Shown here in pieces: positions 1 to 7,019 of a stretch of 64,000 bases of DNA. The DNA is from Azospirillum soli (lineage in GTDB: Bacteria; Pseudomonadota; Alphaproteobacteria; Azospirillales; Azospirillaceae). The stretch lies in NCBI RefSeq assembly GCF_017876165.1, contig NZ_JAGINQ010000011.1:62001-126000 (forward strand), in the 5' to 3' direction. The notes beneath the pieces were generated by a model that saw only the letters and a list, made by a program, of their open reading frames with translations, was not told the DNA's origin and searched no databases. The position numbers and the translations under genes are program-made. Each line of letters opens with the position of its first letter. Within the stretch, counting starts at the first letter, position 1.

Positions 1-417
1 GCCGATGCTGGTGACCGAGGCCGAGATCTGCTGGCCGACCTCGGCGAGCAGGGTCTGGAGCACGTCGGACTTCTGGCGGCTGATCTCGGCCCGTTCCTTG
101 GCCTGGAGGATCTGCGAGGAAATGGAGGTGATCGCGGTCAGCGACTGCTGCGCGGCGCCGGAGGCTTCCTGGGCGCCGGTGGCGATCTGCTCCATGGACT
201 TGCGCAGCTGCTCGGAGGCGGAGGCGGACTCGGAAATGCCGCTGGCCATCTGCGAGCTGGCCGAGGCGACCCGCTCGGCGACCTTCTGCTGGCGGGCGAA
301 GGTGCGCGCGCGCTTGCGCTGTGCGTCTGCGACCGTGCTGCTGCGGGTGCCGTGCGTGGAAACGCCGTTGTTCGCGGCCGCCGGGGTGCCGACCTCCGCC
401 TTCTTCACGAGTGCCAT
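1..417 (-). CDS. Methyl-accepting chemotaxis-type protein, N-terminal part (truncated by window edge)
   Basis: Reading the minus strand from the ATG at 417 gives at least 139 residues with no stop before the edge. The protein begins MALVKKAEVGTP, continues through a Ser/Thr/Ala-rich, basic stretch with no membrane segment, and from about residue 45 is long-helical with heptad-like Ala/Ser/Gln patterns. The repeated sequences SSQMASGISESASASEQLR and ATGAQEASGAAQQSL are typical of the coiled-coil signalling region of chemoreceptors. The lack of transmembrane helices suggests a soluble receptor. It diverges from the hemerythrin gene and shares with it a control region carrying two TAGGG-N4-CCCTA palindromes. 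The C-terminal hairpin tip lies outside the window, so the family call is good but incomplete. Confidence 0.75.
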   Translation of the reverse strand, partial: MALVKKAEVGTPAAANNGVSTHGTRSSTVADAQRKRARTFARQQKVAERVASASSQMASGISESASASEQLRKSMEQIATGAQEASGAAQQSLTAITSISSQILQAKERAEISRQKSDVLQTLLAEVGQQISASVTSIG

Positions 418-493
418 GTGATGCTCCGTTCGATCGGCTCGCCATACCTTGGCGGCCGGTCGAAACTGGCACCGCGCCGGATGCGGGTGTAGT

Positions 494-522
494 TAGGGCG
501 GACCCTATTAGGGTTGGCCCTA
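494..522. promoter_or_regulatory. Tandem palindromic operator, TAGGG-N4-CCCTA twice
   Basis: Two 14-bp palindromes lie back to back: TAGGGCGGACCCTA at 494-507 and TAGGGTTGGCCCTA at 509-522, with centres 15 bp apart. They sit between the divergent truncated chemoreceptor (start 417) and the hemerythrin gene (start 583). The first is identical to the site at 10620, and the same architecture appears in front of ttrB. A FixJ/TtrR-type response regulator encoded in this window is the obvious candidate binder; that is inference. Confidence 0.7.
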
Positions 523-582
523 CTTGGCGGGTGCCCTCAACCCGTCTATGGTGGCCTATGGTCGGCTGCTTCGAGGTTGGTT

Positions 583-987
583 GTGGAACGCGCGTACCTG
601 CAATGGACCCCGGAGATGTCCACCGGCAAGGCCGCCGTCGACGAGCAGCACCGGAAGCTCATCGAGGTGATCAACCGCCTCCTCGCGCGCTCGACCGGGC
701 CGGACGGCCGGAACGAGGCGTTCTCCGCGCTGAAGGACCTGGACGAGTATGTGCGGGAGCATTTCGCGCAGGAGGAGCGCCACATGCTCGCGGTCCGGTT
801 TCCGGGCTACGCCGCGCACAAGGCGGAGCATGATGAGATGCGCGCGACCGTCGCCACGCTGCGCGCGTCCATCCGTTCGGCCGAGAACGTGTTCGGAGCG
901 ACGGTCGCCATCCTGCCGCGCTGGCTCGAACGCCACCTGATGGGAGCGGACCGGGAGTTCGCGGCGTTCCTCAGCAGTGACGCGTGA
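583..987 (+). CDS. Bacteriohemerythrin
   Basis: A 134-residue single-domain hemerythrin that binds O2 at a non-haem di-iron centre. Family ligand motifs occur in order: an early His-free LQWTPEMSTG segment, VDEQHRKLIEVIN, HFAQEERHM, a His followed by KAEHDEM, and LERHLMGADREF. These supply the usual His/Glu/Asp di-iron set. The open frame extends upstream to 514, but the GTG at 583 has a GAGG about 7 nt before it and gives normal family length; the longer version would overlap the operator. Pairing with a chemoreceptor under a shared operator suggests a role in oxygen sensing or delivery in motility or anaerobic switching, as known for some bacterial hemerythrins. Confidence 0.88.
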   Translation: MERAYLQWTPEMSTGKAAVDEQHRKLIEVINRLLARSTGPDGRNEAFSALKDLDEYVREHFAQEERHMLAVRFPGYAAHKAEHDEMRATVATLRASIRSAENVFGATVAILPRWLERHLMGADREFAAFLSSDA

Positions 988-993
988 TGGCCT

Positions 994-2919
994 TCAGCGG
1001 CGGCCCACCTGCTCCAGGGCCGCCAGCATATGGTGGTCGAGATCGCGCCGGGTGAAGGGCTTGCGCAGGATCTCCGCCGGGCCGGCGAGATCGGCCTGTC
1101 CGGGCGCGAGTTCGTTGTAGCCGGACATCAGGACGACGGCCAGACGCGGCTGGAGCCGGCGGGCCTCCCGCGAGAGCACCACGCCCGACATCCCGTGCGG
1201 CAGCATGACATCGGCCAGGAGAAGGTCGGCTTCATCGTCGATGAGGAATTCAAGGGCGGCCATGGCGTCCTCCACCGCCGTGATCCTGTGCCCGCCGGAG
1301 CCGAGCATGGTCACGACCACCTCGCGCACCTGCGGATCGTCCTCGGCGACCAGGATGCGCAACGGCGGGAAGCGGGCGAGGAGCGCGGCGGCGTGTCCGC
1401 TATTTGAGGCGATTGGGTCGGAGGCGATGGGGTCGGGCGCGACGGCTTCCGCAGCGGAGGGCTCCTCCTCCACGGGCGAGCAGGGAAGGCGGAGGCTGGC
1501 CCGGGTGCCGGCACCCGGCATGCTGTCCAGCTCGAAGGCGCCGCCGGACTGGCGGGCGAACCCGTTCACCATGCTGAGGCCCAGCCCCGTGCCACGGCCG
1601 GGTCCCTTTGTGGTGAAGAAGGGCTCGCAGGCCCGGTCGAGGACGTCGGGCGTCATCCCGACGCCGGTGTCGGCGACGGTCAGGGTGCAGAACCCCTCGG
1701 GTCCGCTTTGGGCGCGCACCAGGACGCGCCCGCCGTTCGGCATAGCGTCCCGGGCGTTGATGAGGAGGTTGAGAAGGGCGTTCTGCAACTGCGCGCGGTC
1801 GGCGAGGACGCGCGGGTCGCCGGACGCGCACTCCACTTGGACGTCGATGTCCGCGCCGAGCGAGGGTATCGCCATGCGGACGGTTTCCGCGATCATGGTT
1901 CGGAGCTGGACCGGCTCCGGGCGGAGCGGCTGCCGGCGGGCGAAGGACAGCAAGCCGTCGGTCAGGTTGCGCCCACGATCCGCCGCCCGGACGATTTCGG
2001 CGGCGAGGCTGCGGATGTGGTCGGCGTTGGGGCCGGTGCCGGTGTCCTGCAACAGCTCCGCGTTGGCGCGCATGACCATGAGCAGGTTGTTGAACTCGTG
2101 GGCGATCCCGCCGGTCAGCTGCCCGAGCGCCTGCATCCTCTGGGACCGGCGCAGCTCCTCGACGGCCTGGTTGCGCTCGGTCACGTCGCGAATGAACAGC
2201 GTGTAGTAGCGCAGGCCGCCGCCGATCCAGCTTCCGGTCGTGATTTCCGCGTCGAACTCCCGGCCTTCCGCGCCGACCGCGCGCATTTCGACCAGGGGCG
2301 CGCCAAGGCGGCCCGGATCCTCCAGGCCCGGCAGCAGGGTGCCGATGGGAAGCCCCAGCGCCGCGTCCTGCGCCAAGCCGAACCGGACCTCGGAGATCGG
2401 GTTCATGCCCTGGATCAGGCCGCCTTCGTCGACGGTGACAAAGCAGTCCTGCGCGGCTTCGACGATGGCGTGATAGCGGGCGTTGCGCTGGACGCGCAGC
2501 TTCCGCTCGCGCTCCACGGCGTAGGTCTGGTCATGGATCTGGATGAGGCAGCCGCACCCGGCGCCGATCTTGACCGGGCGCACGATGATGGACTGGGCGA
2601 CGAGTTCCTCGCCCTGGTTGTCGGCCCGCATCAGCGGAAGCAGGCTTGCGTTCACATGGTGGGACAGGACCGCCGACAGGCCGGTGTCGATCGCCTCCCG
2701 CACGGCGCCGGCAAGGCGTCCGCCCTGCGCTTCGGGAAACAGCTCGCAAAGTTCGCTGCCGATGGCCAGCCGCCGTGGAATGCCCGAGTGGCGGCTCATC
2801 CACGAGTTCCAGTGGACGATCCTCCGGCCGCCGTCGAGGATGACGATGCCGAGGTCGAGTCCCTCCAGACAGTGCAGGAGCGCATCGGCGGTCGGCGCGG
2901 GGGAACAGGGTTCGGCCAT
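994..2919 (-). CDS. Hybrid sensor histidine kinase (PAS-PAS-HisKA-HATPase-REC)
   Basis: About 641 residues. Two PAS-like regions (about 15-130 and 145-250; the second ends in FIRDVTERNQ) precede a HisKA box with the phosphoacceptor in GGIAHEFNN. An HATPase follows, with the N-box LLINARDAMPNGG, DTGVGM and GRGTGLGLSMV. The C-terminal receiver (about 520-640) has ILVAEDD, the acceptor Asp in LLLADVMLP, and the Lys in LRKPF. No signal peptide or membrane helix is seen, so it is probably cytosolic. A GTG at 2931 overlaps the stop of the CheC gene in a GTGA, but the ATG at 2919 has a GAGG 7 nt upstream and is preferred. It is the last gene of the stressosome operon and a candidate output or relay kinase. 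Confidence 0.85.
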   Translation of the reverse strand: MAEPCSPAPTADALLHCLEGLDLGIVILDGGRRIVHWNSWMSRHSGIPRRLAIGSELCELFPEAQGGRLAGAVREAIDTGLSAVLSHHVNASLLPLMRADNQGEELVAQSIIVRPVKIGAGCGCLIQIHDQTYAVERERKLRVQRNARYHAIVEAAQDCFVTVDEGGLIQGMNPISEVRFGLAQDAALGLPIGTLLPGLEDPGRLGAPLVEMRAVGAEGREFDAEITTGSWIGGGLRYYTLFIRDVTERNQAVEELRRSQRMQALGQLTGGIAHEFNNLLMVMRANAELLQDTGTGPNADHIRSLAAEIVRAADRGRNLTDGLLSFARRQPLRPEPVQLRTMIAETVRMAIPSLGADIDVQVECASGDPRVLADRAQLQNALLNLLINARDAMPNGGRVLVRAQSGPEGFCTLTVADTGVGMTPDVLDRACEPFFTTKGPGRGTGLGLSMVNGFARQSGGAFELDSMPGAGTRASLRLPCSPVEEEPSAAEAVAPDPIASDPIASNSGHAAALLARFPPLRILVAEDDPQVREVVVTMLGSGGHRITAVEDAMAALEFLIDDEADLLLADVMLPHGMSGVVLSREARRLQPRLAVVLMSGYNELAPGQADLAGPAEILRKPFTRRDLDHHMLAALEQVGRR

Positions 2920-2927
2920 GCCGCGCC

Positions 2928-3554
2928 TCACCCTCCGGCGCCGCGGCTGAGCGACGCGATGTAGCGGTCGATGGCCTGCCGGAGGTTGGCGATGGCGTTG
3001 AGGTCGAGCAGGAGCACGATGTAGCCGCCGATGTCCCGTTCGCGGATCGAGAAGTCGATGGAGGTGAACAGGATTCTGGCATCGCCGTCATGGCGGATGG
3101 TGCGGTGGAAGATCTGGTCGGCCGTGCCCTGGTAGCAGGTGGGAAGCGTCGCCTCGATGCGGCAGGCCAGCATGTTGGCCATGCCCGACAGGCAGCTGTT
3201 CAGGATCACGTTTCCGACTTCGGCCATCGCCTCCTCGGCCATGTCCATAACCTCCTCCAGCGGGATCCGCTCGCCGAGGATCGCGTGCACCAGACGCAGG
3301 CTGCGGGTTTCCGGAAAGACGAGCAGCGCGCTGCCGGAAAAGGGGCCGCTGAACCGCTCGCCGACGGCGACCAGCGGCGACGGCGTTCCGCCGCCGAGCG
3401 CGGCCAGCGCCTCGTCGCGCGAGAGGATGCGGAGCACGGGAATCGACATGGAGACCGGTCGGTCGACCATCCGGCTCAGCGCCACCGCCGCCCGGCTGAC
3501 GGAAACGTTCAGCAGTTCGGTGATCGCGTCCTGCTCCATTTCGCTCAAGCACAT
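2928..3554 (-). CDS. CheC-like chemotaxis phosphatase
   Basis: A 208-residue protein with two copies of the CheC/CheX/FliY active-site pattern: an N-terminal helix MEQDAITELLNVSVSRAA and a second, AEVGNVILNSCLSGMANML, each with the Glu and Asn that in this family dephosphorylate CheY-P. CheC proteins act on receiver domains in the cytoplasm. The gene directly follows a single-domain receiver (8-nt gap), its natural substrate candidate, and precedes the hybrid kinase. The first site reads E-x2-N-V rather than the usual E-x2-N-I/M, a conservative change. No CheD gene is seen in the window. Confidence 0.8.
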   Translation of the reverse strand: MCLSEMEQDAITELLNVSVSRAAVALSRMVDRPVSMSIPVLRILSRDEALAALGGGTPSPLVAVGERFSGPFSGSALLVFPETRSLRLVHAILGERIPLEEVMDMAEEAMAEVGNVILNSCLSGMANMLACRIEATLPTCYQGTADQIFHRTIRHDGDARILFTSIDFSIRERDIGGYIVLLLDLNAIANLRQAIDRYIASLSRGAGG

Positions 3555-3561
3555 GGTCGTC

Positions 3562-3924
3562 TCACCTCGCGGACAGAAACGTCTGGAGGTCGCGGCGCCG
3601 CACCGGCTTCGGAATCAGGGGGACACCGATGATCCGTGCCTCCGCGACGATGGCATCCTGTGCGTTCGCGGTCACCAGCGCAACGCCCGTCTTCGGGAAG
3701 CGCGCGCGGATGACGGTGGCGGCGGCGAGGCCGTCCATGCCGGGCATGTTGTAGTCCATGAGCACGGCATCGAACGTCTCGTGCTCAAGTAGGCCGAGCG
3801 CGCTCTCCGCGTCGGGCGCCTCGCGCACGTCCGCGTCGGCGCCGAGGTCTTGAAGCTCCGCACGCAGGGCCATCCGCGCGAGCTTGCTGTCGTCGACCAG
3901 AAGAATGCGTGTCTGAGCCGTCAT
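3562..3924 (-). CDS. Single-domain response regulator (CheY-like)
   Basis: A receiver domain of about 120 residues: ILLVDDSK, acceptor Asp in AVLMDYNMPGMDG, VALVTAN for the Thr/Ser region, and PLIPKPVRRRDL carrying the conserved Lys-Pro. There is no output domain, so it works by protein contact or phosphorelay. An upstream ATG at 3945 is in frame but lacks a ribosome binding site, while the ATG at 3924 has GAGGA about 8 nt upstream. It lies between the SpoIIE-type phosphatase and CheC and is presumably phosphorylated by a kinase of this operon and dephosphorylated by CheC. Confidence 0.85.
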   Translation of the reverse strand: MTAQTRILLVDDSKLARMALRAELQDLGADADVREAPDAESALGLLEHETFDAVLMDYNMPGMDGLAAATVIRARFPKTGVALVTANAQDAIVAEARIIGVPLIPKPVRRRDLQTFLSAR

Positions 3925-3954
3925 CGTGCTGTCCTCGTTGGGCATTGAAACCAG

Positions 3955-4983
3955 TTACGCGGGCGTCCGTCGCGCATTCCGCAGGACGATCACCGTCTGG
4001 TCGTCGACACGCGCGCCGCCGTCGCGCAGCAGCACCGCGGCGGCCAGAGCGGGATCGACGTGCCGCAGGCGCCGCTCCAGGAAGAGTTCGGCGAGCCGGG
4101 CGCAGCCGTCGCTGTGCAGGACAAGGTGATCGCCCGGCCCCCAGGACTCGCTGGCGGTCGGCGGCGGCGCACCGTTGTAGCCCACGACGCCCCAGCGTCC
4201 TGACAGGGCTGATGTTGTCGTGGCCATCGCGCCGCTTCGGCGGATGATGGTCATGGCGATGTTGCCGACGGACGAATGGTCGATGCGCCCTTCGGTGAGA
4301 CGCAGGACCGCCGCGACGGCGCCCCGCGTGCCCTTCAGCGCCTCGTGCATGGCCGCGAGCACCGTCTGCGGATCGTCGCCGTGGGCGGCTGCCCCGGCGA
4401 CCGCCTCCGCCCGGCGGGCCGCGATGGAGGCCGCCTCGCCATGCCCGAGGCCGTCCAAGGCAACGACAAAGCCGTCGGGGCGCACGAGCCAGCCGTCGCC
4501 GCAGTGCTCGCCGCCGGACATCGCGAGCATGACGGCGCCCCACGCGAAGGGCGGCCCCTTCTCCCCGGGCCCCCGCGCCAGGACGTGGGACAGGACGGCG
4601 GTGCCGACCCCCGCCTCGGAATGGATGTCGAACCGTTCGGACAGGCGGCGCACCGCGCCGAGGCCGTAACCCAGCCCCAGGCCGGCGCGCGGCTCGGGGT
4701 CGGTCCGGTCGGCCAGAGCCGCGCCGAGGTCGGCGATGCCCGGCCCCTGGTCGAGGGCGATGCATTCAACTCCGGCGGGCCGCTCCAGCCGCCGCAGCAG
4801 GATGGCCCCGCCGGCCTTGGCGTGGCGGAGCAGGTTCGTCGCGAGTTCGGAGACGACGAGTTGGACCCGTCCGGCGACCTCCTCGTCGAGCGCCCCCGAC
4901 AGATCGGCGGCGACGCCGCGCACCGCCGTCAGGTCGGCCTGTTCGGCCACCCGGACGCGGTGGTGGCAGTGCGCGGGCAGCAT
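3955..4983 (-). CDS. RsbT-like kinase domain fused to SpoIIE/RsbX-type PP2C phosphatase
   Basis: A 342-residue two-domain protein. The N-terminal half (about 10-145) is a GHKL anti-sigma-factor-type ATPase with SELATNLLRHA as N-box, DQGPGI, and GLGLGYGLGAVRRL. The C-terminal half (about 155-340) is a PP2C/SpoIIE phosphatase with metal-binding DGLGHGEAA, the SVGNIAM segment, LVLHSDG and a terminal DDQTVIVLR. In stressosome loci such phosphatases reset RsbR/RsbS after RsbT phosphorylation (RsbX role). The start ATG at 4983 overlaps the stop of rsbT by one base (TGATG), so the two are translationally coupled. The much longer open frame to 5577 is only an extension through upstream genes. Confidence 0.85.
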   Translation of the reverse strand: MLPAHCHHRVRVAEQADLTAVRGVAADLSGALDEEVAGRVQLVVSELATNLLRHAKAGGAILLRRLERPAGVECIALDQGPGIADLGAALADRTDPEPRAGLGLGYGLGAVRRLSERFDIHSEAGVGTAVLSHVLARGPGEKGPPFAWGAVMLAMSGGEHCGDGWLVRPDGFVVALDGLGHGEAASIAARRAEAVAGAAAHGDDPQTVLAAMHEALKGTRGAVAAVLRLTEGRIDHSSVGNIAMTIIRRSGAMATTTSALSGRWGVVGYNGAPPPTASESWGPGDHLVLHSDGCARLAELFLERRLRHVDPALAAAVLLRDGGARVDDQTVIVLRNARRTPA

Positions 4984-5390
4984 CAGCGCCGCCACAGCAC
5001 GAACACGACGCGCGTACCGATGCCCGGCTTCGAATCGATGAAGAACTCGTGCGCGAGGCGCTTGGCGCCGGGCAGGCCGAGCCCCATGCCCTTGCCGGTG
5101 CTGTAGCCGTCCTGCATGGCCCGCTCCAGATCGGAAATGCCGGGACCGCCGTCCTCGAAGGTCAGCCGAAGGCCCCGGCGCCCGGCCCCGGCGGAGTGCT
5201 CGATGGTCACCTTGCCATCCCACGCGTACAGCACGATGTTGCGCGCCAGCTCGCTGGCCGCGGTCATCAGCTTGGTCTGATCCACCAGCCCGAACCCGAG
5301 TGACCGCCCGGCCTCGTCCACCGCCCGCCGCACGGCGGGGAGGCTCGCTTCGTCGTCGATGCGCAGGGTCTGAGGGACCTGTTCCGTCAC
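4983..5390 (-). CDS. rsbT: Serine/threonine anti-sigma-factor-type kinase RsbT
   Basis: 135 residues starting at GTG 5390, which overlaps the stop of rsbS by four bases (GTGA). GHKL kinase motifs: SELARNIVLYAWDGK (N-box), FEDGGPGISDL (G1) and GKGMGLGLPGAKRL (G2). In the stressosome RsbT phosphorylates RsbR and RsbS, is then released, and activates a downstream partner. No sigma-B system is present here, so the released RsbT probably acts on another target; the neighbouring receivers, CheC and hybrid kinase are candidates (inference). Gene order R-S-T is canonical. Confidence 0.88.
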   Translation of the reverse strand: MTEQVPQTLRIDDEASLPAVRRAVDEAGRSLGFGLVDQTKLMTAASELARNIVLYAWDGKVTIEHSAGAGRRGLRLTFEDGGPGISDLERAMQDGYSTGKGMGLGLPGAKRLAHEFFIDSKPGIGTRVVFVLWRR

Positions 5391-5752
5391 ATGCGCCTGC
5401 CCGCGCGGACGCGGAGACCCGCGAGGCCGTGCTCGATGCTGAGGGCGGTCGCGACGCCACCGAGATCCATACCGAGCTCCACCATGGTGATTGCCACCTC
5501 CGGCCGCATGCCGACCACGACGGGTTCGGCGCCGAGCAGTCTGACGGCACCCGCCAGACTGCCCAGCACCCGGCCAAGGAAGGAATCGATGATCCGGGCG
5601 TTCGACACGTCGATCAGCACCGCGCGGGCGGCCAGTTCGACGAGGCGCGCGCCGACCTGTTCCACCAGGCGTTCGGCGGTGCCGTCGTCGGTCACCGCCG
5701 GCAGGGTGACCACCAGGACGCCGTTGATGGAGATGATGTGCACGTCCGCCAT
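5387..5752 (-). CDS. rsbS: STAS-domain stressosome scaffold RsbS
   Basis: A 121-residue single STAS domain. The segment LIDVSNARIIDSFLGRVLG carries the phosphorylatable Ser (about Ser57) at the position of RsbS Ser59 in Bacillus. The family-typical VGMRPEVAITMVELG follows. RsbS co-assembles with RsbR into the stressosome core and holds RsbT until phosphorylated. It lies 3 nt after rsbR and overlaps rsbT by 4 nt, indicating a tightly coupled operon. Confidence 0.88.
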   Translation of the reverse strand: MADVHIISINGVLVVTLPAVTDDGTAERLVEQVGARLVELAARAVLIDVSNARIIDSFLGRVLGSLAGAVRLLGAEPVVVGMRPEVAITMVELGMDLGGVATALSIEHGLAGLRVRAGRRM

Positions 5753-5755
5753 GCG

Positions 5756-6589
5756 TCAGGACCCACGGACGACCGACAGGTTCAGCCGGTCGAAGCAGTA
5801 GCGCAGGCCTTCGGCCAGCGAGAAGCGGGTTGCGATGTTCGACAGGTTGATCCCGAGTGCGACCATCACCTGGGCGATCGCCGGGCGGATGCCGGTGATG
5901 ACGCACTCGGCGCCCATCAGCCTGGCCGCCGCCACGGTCTTCGCCAGATGCTGGGCGGTCTGGGTGTCCACCGTCGGGACGCCGCTGATGTCGAGCAGAG
6001 CGTAGCGCGACCCGGTCCGCGCGATCTCGGACAGCAGCTTCTCGGTGATCGCCTGGGCGCGGGTGGAGTCGAGCGTGCCGATGATCGGCAGCGACAGAAT
6101 GCCTTCCCACAGGGGGACGACCGGCACGGACAGGTCGAGCAGTTCCTGACTCTGGCGGCGGATGATCTGCTCCCGGCGTCCGATGAAGGCGTCCATGGAG
6201 TGCAGCCCCATGGCGTCGATCAGCTTGTGCAGCCCGACGACGGTCGGCGCGGTGTTCTCGTACCGCTCGTTCAGGACGTGTTTGAGGCTGAAGACGAAGG
6301 TTGCCGTCTGCGACGGCGTCAGGCCGCGCTCGGCGAACTCGACGGACAGGGCCGACAGCAGGCTTTGCAGGTCATCCGACAGCGTGGTCCGGCCGCTCTC
6401 CAGAGCTTCCACCAGACCGTCGAAGAGGCTGGAGCAAAACTCCACAACCGTGCGCCGGTCGATGTGCGGAGCCCGCAGTTCGCGGTCCAGATACTCGTTC
6501 CAGGCGCGCAGCGTCTCCTGGCGGTCCCGCCGCAGCAGGGCCGGGGCCGGTTCGGTGCCGGTATCAGTGTGGGTGTCGGTGTCGAGCAT
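5756..6589 (-). CDS. rsbR: Stressosome sensor/scaffold RsbR
   Basis: 277 residues: an N-terminal helical sensory domain (about 20-145, RsbRD-like rather than an obvious globin or LOV domain) and a C-terminal STAS domain (about 155-275). Both phosphorylatable threonines of Bacillus RsbRA have counterparts: Thr172 in LPIIGTLDSTRAQ and Thr209 in LLDISGVPTVDTQTA. The N-terminal domain has no haem or flavin signature that I can see, so its input is unknown. It is the first gene of the R-S-T-X set and lies 43 nt downstream of a receiver gene. Confidence 0.87.
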   Translation of the reverse strand: MLDTDTHTDTGTEPAPALLRRDRQETLRAWNEYLDRELRAPHIDRRTVVEFCSSLFDGLVEALESGRTTLSDDLQSLLSALSVEFAERGLTPSQTATFVFSLKHVLNERYENTAPTVVGLHKLIDAMGLHSMDAFIGRREQIIRRQSQELLDLSVPVVPLWEGILSLPIIGTLDSTRAQAITEKLLSEIARTGSRYALLDISGVPTVDTQTAQHLAKTVAAARLMGAECVITGIRPAIAQVMVALGINLSNIATRFSLAEGLRYCFDRLNLSVVRGS

Positions 6590-6632
6590 GAGACGAATCC
6601 TTGTCGGGACGGGCGGCGCACTATCGCGACGG

Positions 6633-7019
6633 TCATGCGCCCGGTGCCGCTGTCATGTCGGTGACGACGGCGATGAGTTCGTGGCGCTGGAACGGCTTGA
6701 AGAGGATCCGGTCGGCGCCGAAATCGGCGCCGTCCCGCGCGAGCTGGTCGGGCGTGACGCTGCCGTTCGGCGCCCCTCCGGTGATGGCGAGGAAGCCGGT
6801 GCCGGGGGCGATGCGGCGCCCTTCGGCGATGACCGAGCTTCCGAGGGTGCCGGGCATCCAGATGTCGGTGACGACCAGATCGATGCCGCCGCGCCGGAGC
6901 GCGGCCAAGCCGTCCTCGCCGTTGGTGGCGCATTGGACCGCGTGCCCGGCGCCCTCCAGCACGATCCGGAGCGACAGCATCACCGAAGGGACGTCCTCAA
7001 TGACGAGTATGGTGGACAT
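6633..7019 (-). CDS. Single-domain response regulator
   Basis: A 128-residue receiver: ILVIEDVPSVML, acceptor Asp in LVVTDIWMPG, LAITGG as the Thr switch region, and ILFKPFQRHEL with the conserved Lys. The loop after the acceptor reads MPGTLGSSVI instead of the common MPGMDG, and there is an insertion around GAPNGSVTPDQLARDG. It overlaps the end of the LOV kinase gene by 23 bp, which makes it the probable phosphorylation target of that kinase. It directly precedes rsbR. Confidence 0.83.
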   Translation of the reverse strand: MSTILVIEDVPSVMLSLRIVLEGAGHAVQCATNGEDGLAALRRGGIDLVVTDIWMPGTLGSSVIAEGRRIAPGTGFLAITGGAPNGSVTPDQLARDGADFGADRILFKPFQRHELIAVVTDMTAAPGA

